A stretch of DNA of 6,310 nt from an uncultured Gammaproteobacteria bacterium. Lineage in GTDB: Bacteria; Pseudomonadota; Gammaproteobacteria; UBA9214. Position 1 is the first letter of the stretch. Every line of letters begins with the position of its first letter. Below, in pieces: positions 1 through 4,777 of this stretch. The DNA lies in NCBI GenBank assembly GCA_905480305.1, contig CAJQPV010000326.1, positions 1 to 6,310 on the forward strand. The letters are read 5' to 3'. The notes below the pieces were generated by a model. That model was not told where the DNA came from and searched no databases. It worked only from the letters and a program-made list of their open reading frames with translations. A program made the position numbers and the translations under genes.

Positions 1-19
1 CGATTTCGTAGTGTCTCAT
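1..19 (-). CDS. rpsF: 30S ribosomal protein S6, N-terminal fragment (cut by left window edge)
   Basis: Only the first six codons are visible. Read on the minus strand they give Met-Arg-His-Tyr-Glu-Ile, the near-invariant start of bacterial ribosomal protein S6, which pairs with S18 on the platform of the 30S subunit. The start is supported by an AAGGAG Shine-Dalgarno sequence seven bases upstream. Position also fits: rpsF lies downstream of rnr and rlmB in many gammaproteobacteria, normally followed by rpsR and rplI (family knowledge; those genes are outside the window). The identification rests on six residues plus context, so it is good but not proven. Confidence 0.85.
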
Positions 20-26
20 CAAATGT

Positions 27-32
27 CTCCTT
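27..32 (-). promoter_or_regulatory. Shine-Dalgarno site of rpsF
   Basis: The minus strand reads AAGGAG here, followed by seven bases (ACATTTG) and the rpsF ATG. This is a strong, well-spaced ribosome binding site, as expected for a highly translated ribosomal protein gene, and it fixes the start codon of the truncated rpsF. Confidence 0.85.
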
Positions 33-43
33 ATGGATGAGTA

Positions 44-65
44 GCCTGCTGTCTATGCAACAGGC
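44..65 (-). promoter_or_regulatory. Hairpin in the rpsF 5' leader
   Basis: On the minus-strand RNA, GCCUGUUG (65 to 58) can pair with CAGCAGGC (51 to 44) over eight base pairs including one U-G wobble, closing a six-base loop (CAUAGA). The hairpin ends 24 bases before the rpsF ATG, just ahead of the Shine-Dalgarno site. Ribosomal protein leaders often carry autoregulatory structures, and an S6:S18-binding leader motif is known in bacteria. I did not recognise that motif's conserved CCG-containing bulge here, so a regulatory role is inference. Confidence 0.4.
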
Positions 66-82
66 AAGGAGTTAATTATTCA

Positions 83-107
83 GCTGATTATCAGCCTCTT
101 GGAAGAG
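83..107 (-). repeat. Two adjacent short palindromes in the rpsF leader
   Basis: Positions 83-95 read GCTGAT-T-ATCAGC, a 13-base palindrome. Directly beside it, 96-107 read CTCTTGGAAGAG, a 12-base perfect palindrome. Both lie just downstream of the predicted rpsF -10 box, around the expected transcription start and first transcribed bases. They could be protein-binding sites at the promoter or weak RNA stems. The very short centres (0-1 base) favour DNA-binding sites or chance over stable hairpins. Confidence 0.35.
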
Positions 108-112
108 CGCGT

Positions 113-141
113 ATTTTACGTGAGGGCGATAGGAGATGCAA
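113..141 (-). promoter_or_regulatory. Predicted sigma70 promoter of rpsF
   Basis: On the minus strand TTGCAT (141-136) is followed, after a 17-base spacer, by TAAAAT (118-113). The -10 box matches TATAAT in five of six positions; the -35 box keeps TTG but is otherwise weak. Transcription would start near 106, giving a leader of about 85 bases before the rpsF ATG. This suggests that the rpsF operon has its own promoter rather than relying only on read-through from rnr-rlmB. The prediction is by eye. Confidence 0.55.
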
Positions 142-150
142 TATTCGCCC
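124..150. repeat. Inverted repeat overlapping the rpsF -35 region
   Basis: GGGCGA at 124-129 is the exact reverse complement of TCGCCC at 145-150, with 15 bases between them. The -35 hexamer of the predicted rpsF promoter (136-141) sits inside the interval. A two-armed site flanking a -35 box is a plausible operator geometry, but six-base arms also arise by chance and no regulator can be named. Confidence 0.3.
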
Positions 151-219
151 CTGTAGGAGCGGACCTTGTCCGCGATTGATGTTCACCAACAAATCGCGGA
201 CAAGGTCCGCTCCTACAGG
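150..219. repeat. REP doublet (REPIN): two inverted GTAG-type REP sequences
   Basis: Arms 150-177 and 192-219 are perfect reverse complements over 28 bases, separated by 14 bases. Within the loop TGTT (180-183) can pair with AACA (188-191), so the whole element folds into one long hairpin. Each arm is itself a REP: a GTAG tetranucleotide (153-156 on plus; 213-216 on minus) followed by a small palindrome GCGGAC-CTT-GTCCGC (159-173; mirrored at 196-210). This organisation, with two REPs head to head, is the REPIN form known from Pseudomonas and related gammaproteobacteria, mobilised in trans by RAYT (TnpA_REP) transposases. It lies between rlmB and the rpsF promoter. A T-rich tract follows it on the plus strand only, so it is not a classical intrinsic terminator for rlmB, but it could block exonucleases at the 3' end of that mRNA. 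Confidence 0.9.
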
Positions 220-241
220 TTGTTGTTTTTATTGAGCATGA

Positions 242-997
242 TTAGTTATTTGGGAAACTGCGCTGGCGTTTTGCCTCGAACAGCAGCACACCCGCCGCCA
301 CGGACACATTCAGACTCTCGACCTGCCCGGCCATGGGAATCGCCAGCAAGTGATCGCAATGCTCGCGAGTCAGGCGCCGCATGCCCTTGCCTTCACTACC
401 CAGCACTACCGCAATCGGCCCCTGCAAATCACTCTCGTAGAGCATCGCATCCGCCGTATCGCTGGCGCCATAAATCCAGATCCCGGCATCACGCAGCTGC
501 CGCAGGGTACGCGCAAGATTGGTGACTGTAAAAATCGGTACCGATTCCACGGCACCGCAGGCAACCTTGTGCACCACCGCTGTTATCCCCACGGCCCGGT
601 CTTGTGGCATGATCACCGCATGCACACCGGCCGCATCGGCCGTGCGCAAACAGGCACCCAGGTTGTGTGGATCCTGGACGCCGTCGAGCACCAGCAAAAA
701 GGCCGGCTCGGTTAATGCCGCCAGGAAGTCCGGCAATTGCCGCTCGCTGATCCCCCTGGTCGCTTCACGGACGACCGCAATCACACCCTGATGACGGCTG
801 TCGGGTGCCTGCTGATCAAGTTCCTTGCGATTTATTTTTTGAATGGCGATGCCGGCCGCAACCGCCTGCTCCAGCAACGGCGCCAGCTGCCGGTCAGCGG
901 CCACATCAGTGACCAGCAGTTTTTTTATGGCTTCAGGACGGCTCGCAAGCAAAGCGGCTACCGCATGCAGTCCGTAAACCTGTTCGGCCGACTTCAT
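242..997 (-). CDS. rlmB: 23S rRNA (guanosine(2251)-2'-O)-methyltransferase RlmB
   Basis: This is a 251-residue SPOUT-class (TrmH family) methyltransferase, close to the roughly 243 residues of E. coli RlmB. RlmB uses S-adenosylmethionine to methylate the 2'-O of G2251 in the peptidyl-transferase P loop of 23S rRNA. The N-terminal part (about 1-75) matches the small L30e-like substrate-binding domain (VYGLHAVAALL). The catalytic trefoil-knot domain shows the three SPOUT motifs: DPHNLGACLRTADAAG (109-124) with Asn112 and Arg118, VVLGSEGKGM (197-206) with Glu202, and IPMAGQVESLNVSVA (220-234) with Ser228 and Asn230. All expected residues are present. The ATG is preceded by only a weak GGA, and the gene starts 47 bases after the rnr stop, so cotranscription with rnr is likely. 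The arrangement rnr-rlmB is common in gammaproteobacteria. The REP doublet follows its stop. Confidence 0.95.
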   Translation of the reverse strand: MKSAEQVYGLHAVAALLASRPEAIKKLLVTDVAADRQLAPLLEQAVAAGIAIQKINRKELDQQAPDSRHQGVIAVVREATRGISERQLPDFLAALTEPAFLLVLDGVQDPHNLGACLRTADAAGVHAVIMPQDRAVGITAVVHKVACGAVESVPIFTVTNLARTLRQLRDAGIWIYGASDTADAMLYESDLQGPIAVVLGSEGKGMRRLTREHCDHLLAIPMAGQVESLNVSVAAGVLLFEAKRQRSFPNN

Positions 998-1044
998 GGC
1001 ATTACATTCCGCGACGTCTCAGTTATTGCAAATATGCCCGGCAT

Positions 1045-3519
1045 TTATTGGGACTTTTTCTTTGCCGCCTTCTTCTTGCCCCAGCGCCTGCTGTGCTTTT
1101 TCTTTGCGGGCTTGGCAGCCGACTTGCCACCCTGTTTACCGGTTGGCTTTTCAGCCGAGGTTTTTACTGGCTTGTTTTTCTTTGCGCCCGTCTTCTTGCC
1201 AGCTTTTTTGCCGGAGCGCTTGCCTGACCGATTGTCCTTGTGTTTGTCTGTCTTTTTGCCAGACGGCTTGCCACCCCGATTGCCACCCGGCTTGCCAGTG
1301 CGTTTAGCTGTCGGCGTGCCCGCCTGATCGCCACTCAACTCAAAGTCAATCTTGCGGTCATCCAGGTTGACCTGCACCACCTTGACCTCAATCGGATCAC
1401 CGAGACGAAAGATCTTGTTGGTACGTTCCCCCATTAACCAGTGACGGGTCGGATCAAAATGGTAGTAATCATTACCCAGCGCGGTAACGTGAACCAGGCC
1501 TTCTACATAGATGTCCTGCAGTTCAACAAACAGACCGAAAGAGGTGGTGCTGGTAATAATACCCGCGTAGGTCTCACCGACCCGGTCAAGCATGAACTCA
1601 CACTTGAGCCAGTCGACGGCGTCACGTGTCGCATCATCTGCGCGCCGCTCTGTTGCCGAACAATGCTCACCGAGTTCGTGCATCCTGTCGACAGAGTAGT
1701 GAAAACTTTTCGGTTTTTTACCGGCCAGCAAATGGCGGATAGCCCGATGTACCAGCAGGTCCGGGTAGCGCCGGATCGGCGAGGTAAAATGGGTATAGTC
1801 CTCATGCGCCAGCCCGAAATGACCGATATTATCCGGCGTATATTCAGCGCGCGGCATGGAACGCAACAGCACGGTATTAATGAGGTGCTCATCCGGCCGG
1901 CCGCGCGCCATCTCCAGGACAGCCGAATAGTCACGCCCGGTGGGCCTGGCACCTCCGCGCAGCCCCAGTCCCAGCTCATTGAGAAATTCCTGCAGATCAG
2001 AAACCTTGTCTGCTGCCGGTGTCGCATGCACACGGTACAGTGCCGGCATCTTGTGGCGTTGCAGGTAACGCGCCGCAGCTACATTGGCCGCCACCATGCA
2101 TTCTTCAATGACCTTGTGCGCATCATTGCGCACCAGCGGCACAATCTTTTCTATCTTGCGATCCTTGCCAAAAACGATACGGGTTTCGGTGGTTTCAAAA
2201 TCAATGGCACCACGTTTGGTACGCGCCTTGCGCAGCACCTTGTAAAGGCGATACAGCTCTTCCAGATGCGGCACCAATGGCTCACGGCGTTTGCGAATTT
2301 CAGTATCGTTATCAACCACGATCGCGGCCGCTTCATCATAGGTCAGCCGTGCATGCGAGCGCATCAGGCCGTTCATGAAACGCGAACGCAGCATTTTGCC
2401 GTCTTTGTTGAAGAGCATCTCGCAAGCCATGCACAGGCGGTCAACATCCGGGTTCAGTGAACACAGGCCATTGGACAGTATCTCCGGCAGCATGGGGATC
2501 ACCCGCTCCGGGAAATACACGGAATTACCGCGTTCAATAGCTTCTGTATCAAGCGCCGTATCCGGATGGACGTAATGCGAAACATCTGCTATTGCTACCA
2601 GCAGACGCCAACCACCCGAGGTAGCTTCACAAAAAACCGCATCGTCGAAATCACGGGCGTCGGCACCGTCAATCGTTACCAGTGGCAACTCGCGCAGGTC
2701 TTCACGACCGCGCTTGGCGCTGGCCGGCACCTGCTCACTGTAGCCACTGATCTCCTTTTCAACCTCGGGTGGCCAGGCCTGCGGCACTTCATGGCTGCGA
2801 ATGGCAATATCGATTTCCATACCCGGCGCCATGTGATCGCCGAGCACCTCGACCACGTGTCCCACCGGCGGTGAGCGCTTTGCCGGCTGCTGGATTATCT
2901 CGACTGACACGATCTGTCCATGCCGGGCGTCTCTGGATTCCCCGGCAGGCACAGCAATATCATTCGGTAAACGCTTGTTGTCCGGGGTTACGAAATGCAC
3001 CCCGTTCTCGCTATAGAAACGCCCGACCACGGTGTGGGTATTACGCTTCAGCACCTCGACCACATCGCCCTCACGGCGTCCGCGACGATCAAGGCCGGTA
3101 ATACGGACCATCACCCGGTCGCCATGGAACAGGGCTCGCATCTGTCGTGCTGACAGGAATACGTCATCGCCCTCGTCGTCGGTTACCAGGAATCCGAAAC
3201 CATCCTGATGCCCGATCACCCGACCCTGTACCAGGTCAAACTTGTCGGCCAGCGCATAGCAGTTGCGCCGGTTACGCACCAGCTGACCATCTCTCAGCAT
3301 GGCATTAAGACGACGCCGCAACGCCTCCACGTCCGCCTCGTCATGGATATTGAGCAAGGCTTCCACATCGGCTCGATTCACCGGCAGCTCTGCCTCGGCA
3401 ATAACCTCAAGAATCAGCTCGCGGCTGGCTATCGGTTGTACATACAGTTTCGCCTCACGACTGGCGTGCGGATCGGGCCGTCCTGAAGATTTGGGTTTTC
3501 TGTTCTTTTTTCTTTGCAT
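1045..3519 (-). CDS. rnr: Ribonuclease R (3'-5' exoribonuclease)
   Basis: This 824-residue RNase II/RNB family enzyme compares with 813 residues in E. coli. RNase R degrades RNA processively from the 3' end, including structured RNA, and serves rRNA quality control, mRNA decay and trans-translation. In order: an N-terminal winged-helix region (about 28-95, starting SRELILEVIAEAELPVN), two cold-shock/OB domains (about 95-260), the RNB catalytic domain (about 275-605), an S1 domain (about 645-730), and a lysine-rich tail (about 731-824). The catalytic motif IDGADARDFDDAV (283-295) has all four acidic residues, Asp284, 290, 292 and 293, equivalent to E. coli Asp272, 278, 280 and 281. HFTSPIRRYPDLLVHR (577-592) is the conserved RNB C-terminal motif. 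The start is bounded by an in-frame TAA two codons upstream. No convincing Shine-Dalgarno sequence precedes the ATG, so translation may be weak or regulated. Intact; no frameshift seen. Confidence 0.97.
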   Translation of the reverse strand: MQRKKNRKPKSSGRPDPHASREAKLYVQPIASRELILEVIAEAELPVNRADVEALLNIHDEADVEALRRRLNAMLRDGQLVRNRRNCYALADKFDLVQGRVIGHQDGFGFLVTDDEGDDVFLSARQMRALFHGDRVMVRITGLDRRGRREGDVVEVLKRNTHTVVGRFYSENGVHFVTPDNKRLPNDIAVPAGESRDARHGQIVSVEIIQQPAKRSPPVGHVVEVLGDHMAPGMEIDIAIRSHEVPQAWPPEVEKEISGYSEQVPASAKRGREDLRELPLVTIDGADARDFDDAVFCEATSGGWRLLVAIADVSHYVHPDTALDTEAIERGNSVYFPERVIPMLPEILSNGLCSLNPDVDRLCMACEMLFNKDGKMLRSRFMNGLMRSHARLTYDEAAAIVVDNDTEIRKRREPLVPHLEELYRLYKVLRKARTKRGAIDFETTETRIVFGKDRKIEKIVPLVRNDAHKVIEECMVAANVAAARYLQRHKMPALYRVHATPAADKVSDLQEFLNELGLGLRGGARPTGRDYSAVLEMARGRPDEHLINTVLLRSMPRAEYTPDNIGHFGLAHEDYTHFTSPIRRYPDLLVHRAIRHLLAGKKPKSFHYSVDRMHELGEHCSATERRADDATRDAVDWLKCEFMLDRVGETYAGIITSTTSFGLFVELQDIYVEGLVHVTALGNDYYHFDPTRHWLMGERTNKIFRLGDPIEVKVVQVNLDDRKIDFELSGDQAGTPTAKRTGKPGGNRGGKPSGKKTDKHKDNRSGKRSGKKAGKKTGAKKNKPVKTSAEKPTGKQGGKSAAKPAKKKHSRRWGKKKAAKKKSQ
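1048..1329 (-). other. Lysine-rich low-complexity tail of RNase R
   Basis: The last 94 codons of rnr encode a basic, probably disordered tail of degenerate short units such as GKPGG, GKPSGKK, GKRSGKK, AGKKTG and GKQGGK. About 29 of the last 88 residues are lysine, with much glycine, serine and arginine. On the plus strand this appears as recurring CTTGCC and TTTTTGCC words. In E. coli the corresponding basic tail helps bind structured RNA and the SmpB-tmRNA system (family knowledge). The repetitive coding could allow length variation by slippage or unequal exchange; that is inference. Confidence 0.8.
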
Positions 3520-3594
3520 AAATTAATTGATAACTCTGATGTTGTTGGCGTGACCCGGCAAGGGCCACTTGTCGTATTGTCGCGTGCCGGCTCA

Positions 3595-3609
3595 AGTCCG
3601 GAACGGACT
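3595..3609. repeat. 15-base palindrome upstream of rnr
   Basis: AGTCCG (3595-3600), a GAA centre and CGGACT (3604-3609) form a perfect six-base-pair inverted repeat. It lies about 75-90 bases before the rnr start codon, within the probable promoter or leader. It could be an operator for a dimeric regulator or a small hairpin in the rnr leader. No regulator family is recognised and chance cannot be excluded. Confidence 0.35.
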
Positions 3610-3664
3610 GTATTTTCGATAAAAGTAATTGATTTAGCGCTAGTGTGCGTTCAGGCCATGTAAA

Positions 3665-3693
3665 TTGACAAGACATATATCAGGCGGTAAAGT
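3665..3693 (+). promoter_or_regulatory. Sigma70 promoter of tRNA-Leu
   Basis: A perfect TTGACA (3665-3670) is separated by exactly 17 bases from TAAAGT (3688-3693), which matches TATAAT in four of six positions. The -10 is followed directly by GCGCGGC. A GC-rich discriminator is typical of stable-RNA promoters under stringent (ppGpp) control in gammaproteobacteria. Transcription would begin near 3700, giving about 34 bases of 5' leader for RNase P to remove. Confidence 0.8.
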
Positions 3694-3733
3694 GCGCGGC
3701 TCTCTGATCGCATATCAGCCGATCTGCAGCCAC

Positions 3734-3820
3734 GCCGAGGTGGTGAAATTGGTAGACACGCTAGCTTCAGGTGCTAGTGGGGGCAACCCCGTGGAGGTTC
3801 AAGTCCTCTCCTCGGCACCA
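3734..3820 (+). tRNA. tRNA-Leu (anticodon CAG)
   Basis: This is a complete class II tRNA of 87 bases with encoded CCA. The acceptor stem GCCGAGG (3734-3740) pairs with CCTCGGC (3810-3816), followed by discriminator A and CCA (3818-3820). The D arm contains AATTGGTAGACAC. The anticodon stem CTAGC (3761-3765)/GCTAG (3773-3777) encloses the loop TTCAGGT, giving anticodon CAG at 3768-3770 (reads CUG). A long variable arm GGGG-CAA-CCCC (3780-3790) and the T arm GGAGG-TTCAAGT-CCTCT (3793-3809) complete the fold. Discriminator A and the long variable arm are leucine features. A strong promoter lies just upstream. No GC-rich intrinsic terminator follows, only an AT-rich stretch. Confidence 0.97.
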
Positions 3821-4113
3821 TTCTAAGTTATTGTTTATAATTTATATTTTATTCCTTTGCCGTTAAGATGTTGCTCAGGGGCCGCTCTGGGGGCCGTTAA
3901 TCTGAAGAGCTGCCGTTATTAAGCCTTTCCTTCCTTTTAATATCAAGAAAAAACAGTATTTTAATATCGCGCCAGCGCTCCGTAATCGAGCTGTTTCCCG
4001 GCCGCTGAAACTGCAGCTTACAAAGCTGTTGTTTGACTTTGACAGGCAAGCATCAAGCTCACCTGCCCGAGGGCATGCAGCAACACCTCCCGTGACAATG
4101 TGCTGTTAACCTT
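3821..4113. other. Gene-free region between tRNA-Leu and the VOC gene
   Basis: These 293 bases contain no convincing gene in any frame. The first 40 bases are very AT-rich. Further on are two copies of GGGGCCG 12 bases apart (3878-3884, 3890-3896), three CCGTTA words (3860, 3894, 3913), and a ten-base direct repeat TTTTAATATC (3935-3944 and 3959-3968). A weak hairpin lies at 4014-4028. I found no copy of the tRNA 3' end and no integrase fragment. It may be degenerate sequence left by past insertion next to the tRNA, but nothing proves that. Confidence 0.5.
4014..4036 (+). terminator. Weak candidate terminator between tRNA-Leu and the VOC gene
   Basis: CAGCTT (4014-4019) pairs with AAGCTG (4023-4028) around a three-base loop, followed on the plus strand by TTGTTTGA. 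The stem is short and not GC-rich and the T tract is broken, so this would be inefficient. It lies in the gap where plus-strand transcription from the tRNA meets minus-strand transcription from the VOC gene. Confidence 0.2.
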
Positions 4114-4608
4114 TCAGTACGCCCCTTGTGAGTACGTCAGCTCATAGCTATGTGAATAAACCTCAAATATCAGGCCGAATGGATCTTCAACATAAACCAT
4201 CCGGTAAGGTTTTTCTCCGGGATAGTATTCACGAACAGGCATTCTCTGCTTGCCGCCATGCGCTACAATTTTTTCTACAAGACCCTCAACATCAGGGTCC
4301 TGGACACAGAAATGGAATGTGCTGGTTTTCCAGTATTCAAAGTCTGTGGGGCTTTCATTGTTTTTGAACTCGAACATCTCAACACCGATTTTATCACCGG
4401 TAGACATGTGGGCTATTTTAAAAGAGCCCCAGCCTTCCCCAAAAACGTCAACACACATTTGTCCTATGGGTGTATCTGATTCTTCGCTTATCACGGTTGG
4501 CTTCATTATTGGATACCAGCCCATAACGTTGCTGTAAAATTCGACTGCTTTCTCAACATCAGGAACTGAAATACCGATATGTGAAAATGTTCTTGGATAA
4601 TTACTCAT
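4114..4608 (-). CDS. VOC family (glyoxalase/dioxygenase-fold) protein
   Basis: This 164-residue protein has the two beta-alpha-beta-beta-beta modules of the vicinal oxygen chelate fold. Module 1 begins SHIGISVPDVEKAVEFYSNVMG (9-30); module 2 begins at about FHFCVQDPDVEGLVEKIVAHGG (98-119) and ends VEDPFGLIFEVYSHSYE (140-156). His10, Glu77 (GVEMFEF), His99 and Glu149 fall where glyoxalase I-type VOC enzymes place their His/Glu metal ligands, so a metal-dependent lyase, isomerase or dioxygenase is likely. The substrate cannot be read from the sequence. The start is supported by AAGGA six bases before the ATG and an in-frame stop about ten codons upstream with no other ATG. Its GC content is roughly 40% in three 60-base lines counted by hand, against about 57% in the gene upstream, which suggests acquisition. 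No signal peptide is seen; it is presumably cytoplasmic. It lies 169 bases downstream of the DUF3604 stop, past a terminator. Confidence 0.85.
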   Translation of the reverse strand: MSNYPRTFSHIGISVPDVEKAVEFYSNVMGWYPIMKPTVISEESDTPIGQMCVDVFGEGWGSFKIAHMSTGDKIGVEMFEFKNNESPTDFEYWKTSTFHFCVQDPDVEGLVEKIVAHGGKQRMPVREYYPGEKPYRMVYVEDPFGLIFEVYSHSYELTYSQGAY

Positions 4609-4614
4609 GATTAT

Positions 4615-4619
4615 TCCTT
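4615..4619 (-). promoter_or_regulatory. Shine-Dalgarno site of the VOC gene
   Basis: The minus strand reads AAGGA at 4619-4615 within an A-rich run, followed by six bases (ATAATC) and the ATG at 4608. Its spacing decides the start codon. I could not identify a confident promoter in the 4609-4720 gap; TTGACG at 4702-4697 has no good -10 partner at the right distance. Confidence 0.7.
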
Positions 4620-4721
4620 TTTTAGAAGTTAACGTTTAAATAATGAGAAAGACATTTATTCTTCCCCGCCTGAAAATTCACGTCGCCATGCGTACCGTCA
4701 AACAAGGCCGGGGATGCGCCG

Positions 4722-4749
4722 CAAACAAGAACGGCTCCCGAAAGAGCCG
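4722..4749 (-). terminator. Intrinsic terminator after the DUF3604 gene
   Basis: On the minus strand CGGCTC (4749-4744), a six-base loop TTTCGG and GAGCCG (4737-4732) form a GC-rich stem, followed directly by the T-rich tract TTCTTGTTTG. It begins 28 bases after the TGA of the upstream gene. On the plus strand the stem is followed by CGCGC and would not terminate, so the signal is directional. It implies that the VOC gene has its own promoter. Confidence 0.75.
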
Positions 4750-4777
4750 CGCAAGATTTTACAGGTTGATAGTCTGC

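Larger units (their letters stand above)
3520..3733. promoter_or_regulatory. Divergent intergenic region between rnr and tRNA-Leu
   Basis: These 214 bases separate two genes transcribed away from each other. A clear promoter for the tRNA is present on the plus strand (3665-3693). For rnr on the minus strand I see no good -35/-10 pair; candidates such as TTGAGC near 3596-3591 lack a matching -10. The region also holds a 15-base palindrome (3595-3609) and an eight-base palindrome TAGCGCTA (3635-3642). A short open frame at 3455-3676 overlaps rnr, has no family resemblance and is not called. Confidence 0.5.

Noticed and set aside
150..219. REPIN hairpin as an intrinsic terminator for rlmB
   Set aside because: On the minus strand the stem is followed by GGGCGAAT, not a T tract; the T-rich tract is only on the plus-strand side, where no gene precedes it.
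737..1327. Plus-strand open frame rich in Leu/Phe/Pro that could look like membrane segments
   Set aside because: It is the reverse complement of the rlmB start and the lysine-rich rnr tail; AAG/AAA codons read backwards give Leu and Phe.
1070..1330. Recurring CTTGCC words resembling a repeat array or CRISPR
   Set aside because: Spacing is irregular, units are degenerate, and the pattern is explained by the Gly-Lys-rich coding of the RNase R tail.
1441..2460. Long plus-strand open frame (339 codons) opposite rnr
   Set aside because: It lies wholly antisense to a conserved RNase R gene, shows no family motifs and is a by-product of the GC-rich codon usage of rnr.
3455..3676. 73-codon minus-strand open frame upstream of and overlapping rnr
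   Set aside because: It overlaps the rnr start in another frame, covers the promoter region and has no recognisable features or ribosome binding site.
3821..4113. Attachment-site duplicate or integrase remnant after tRNA-Leu
   Set aside because: No second copy of the tRNA T-arm/acceptor sequence was found in the window and no frame in the gap resembles a recombinase.
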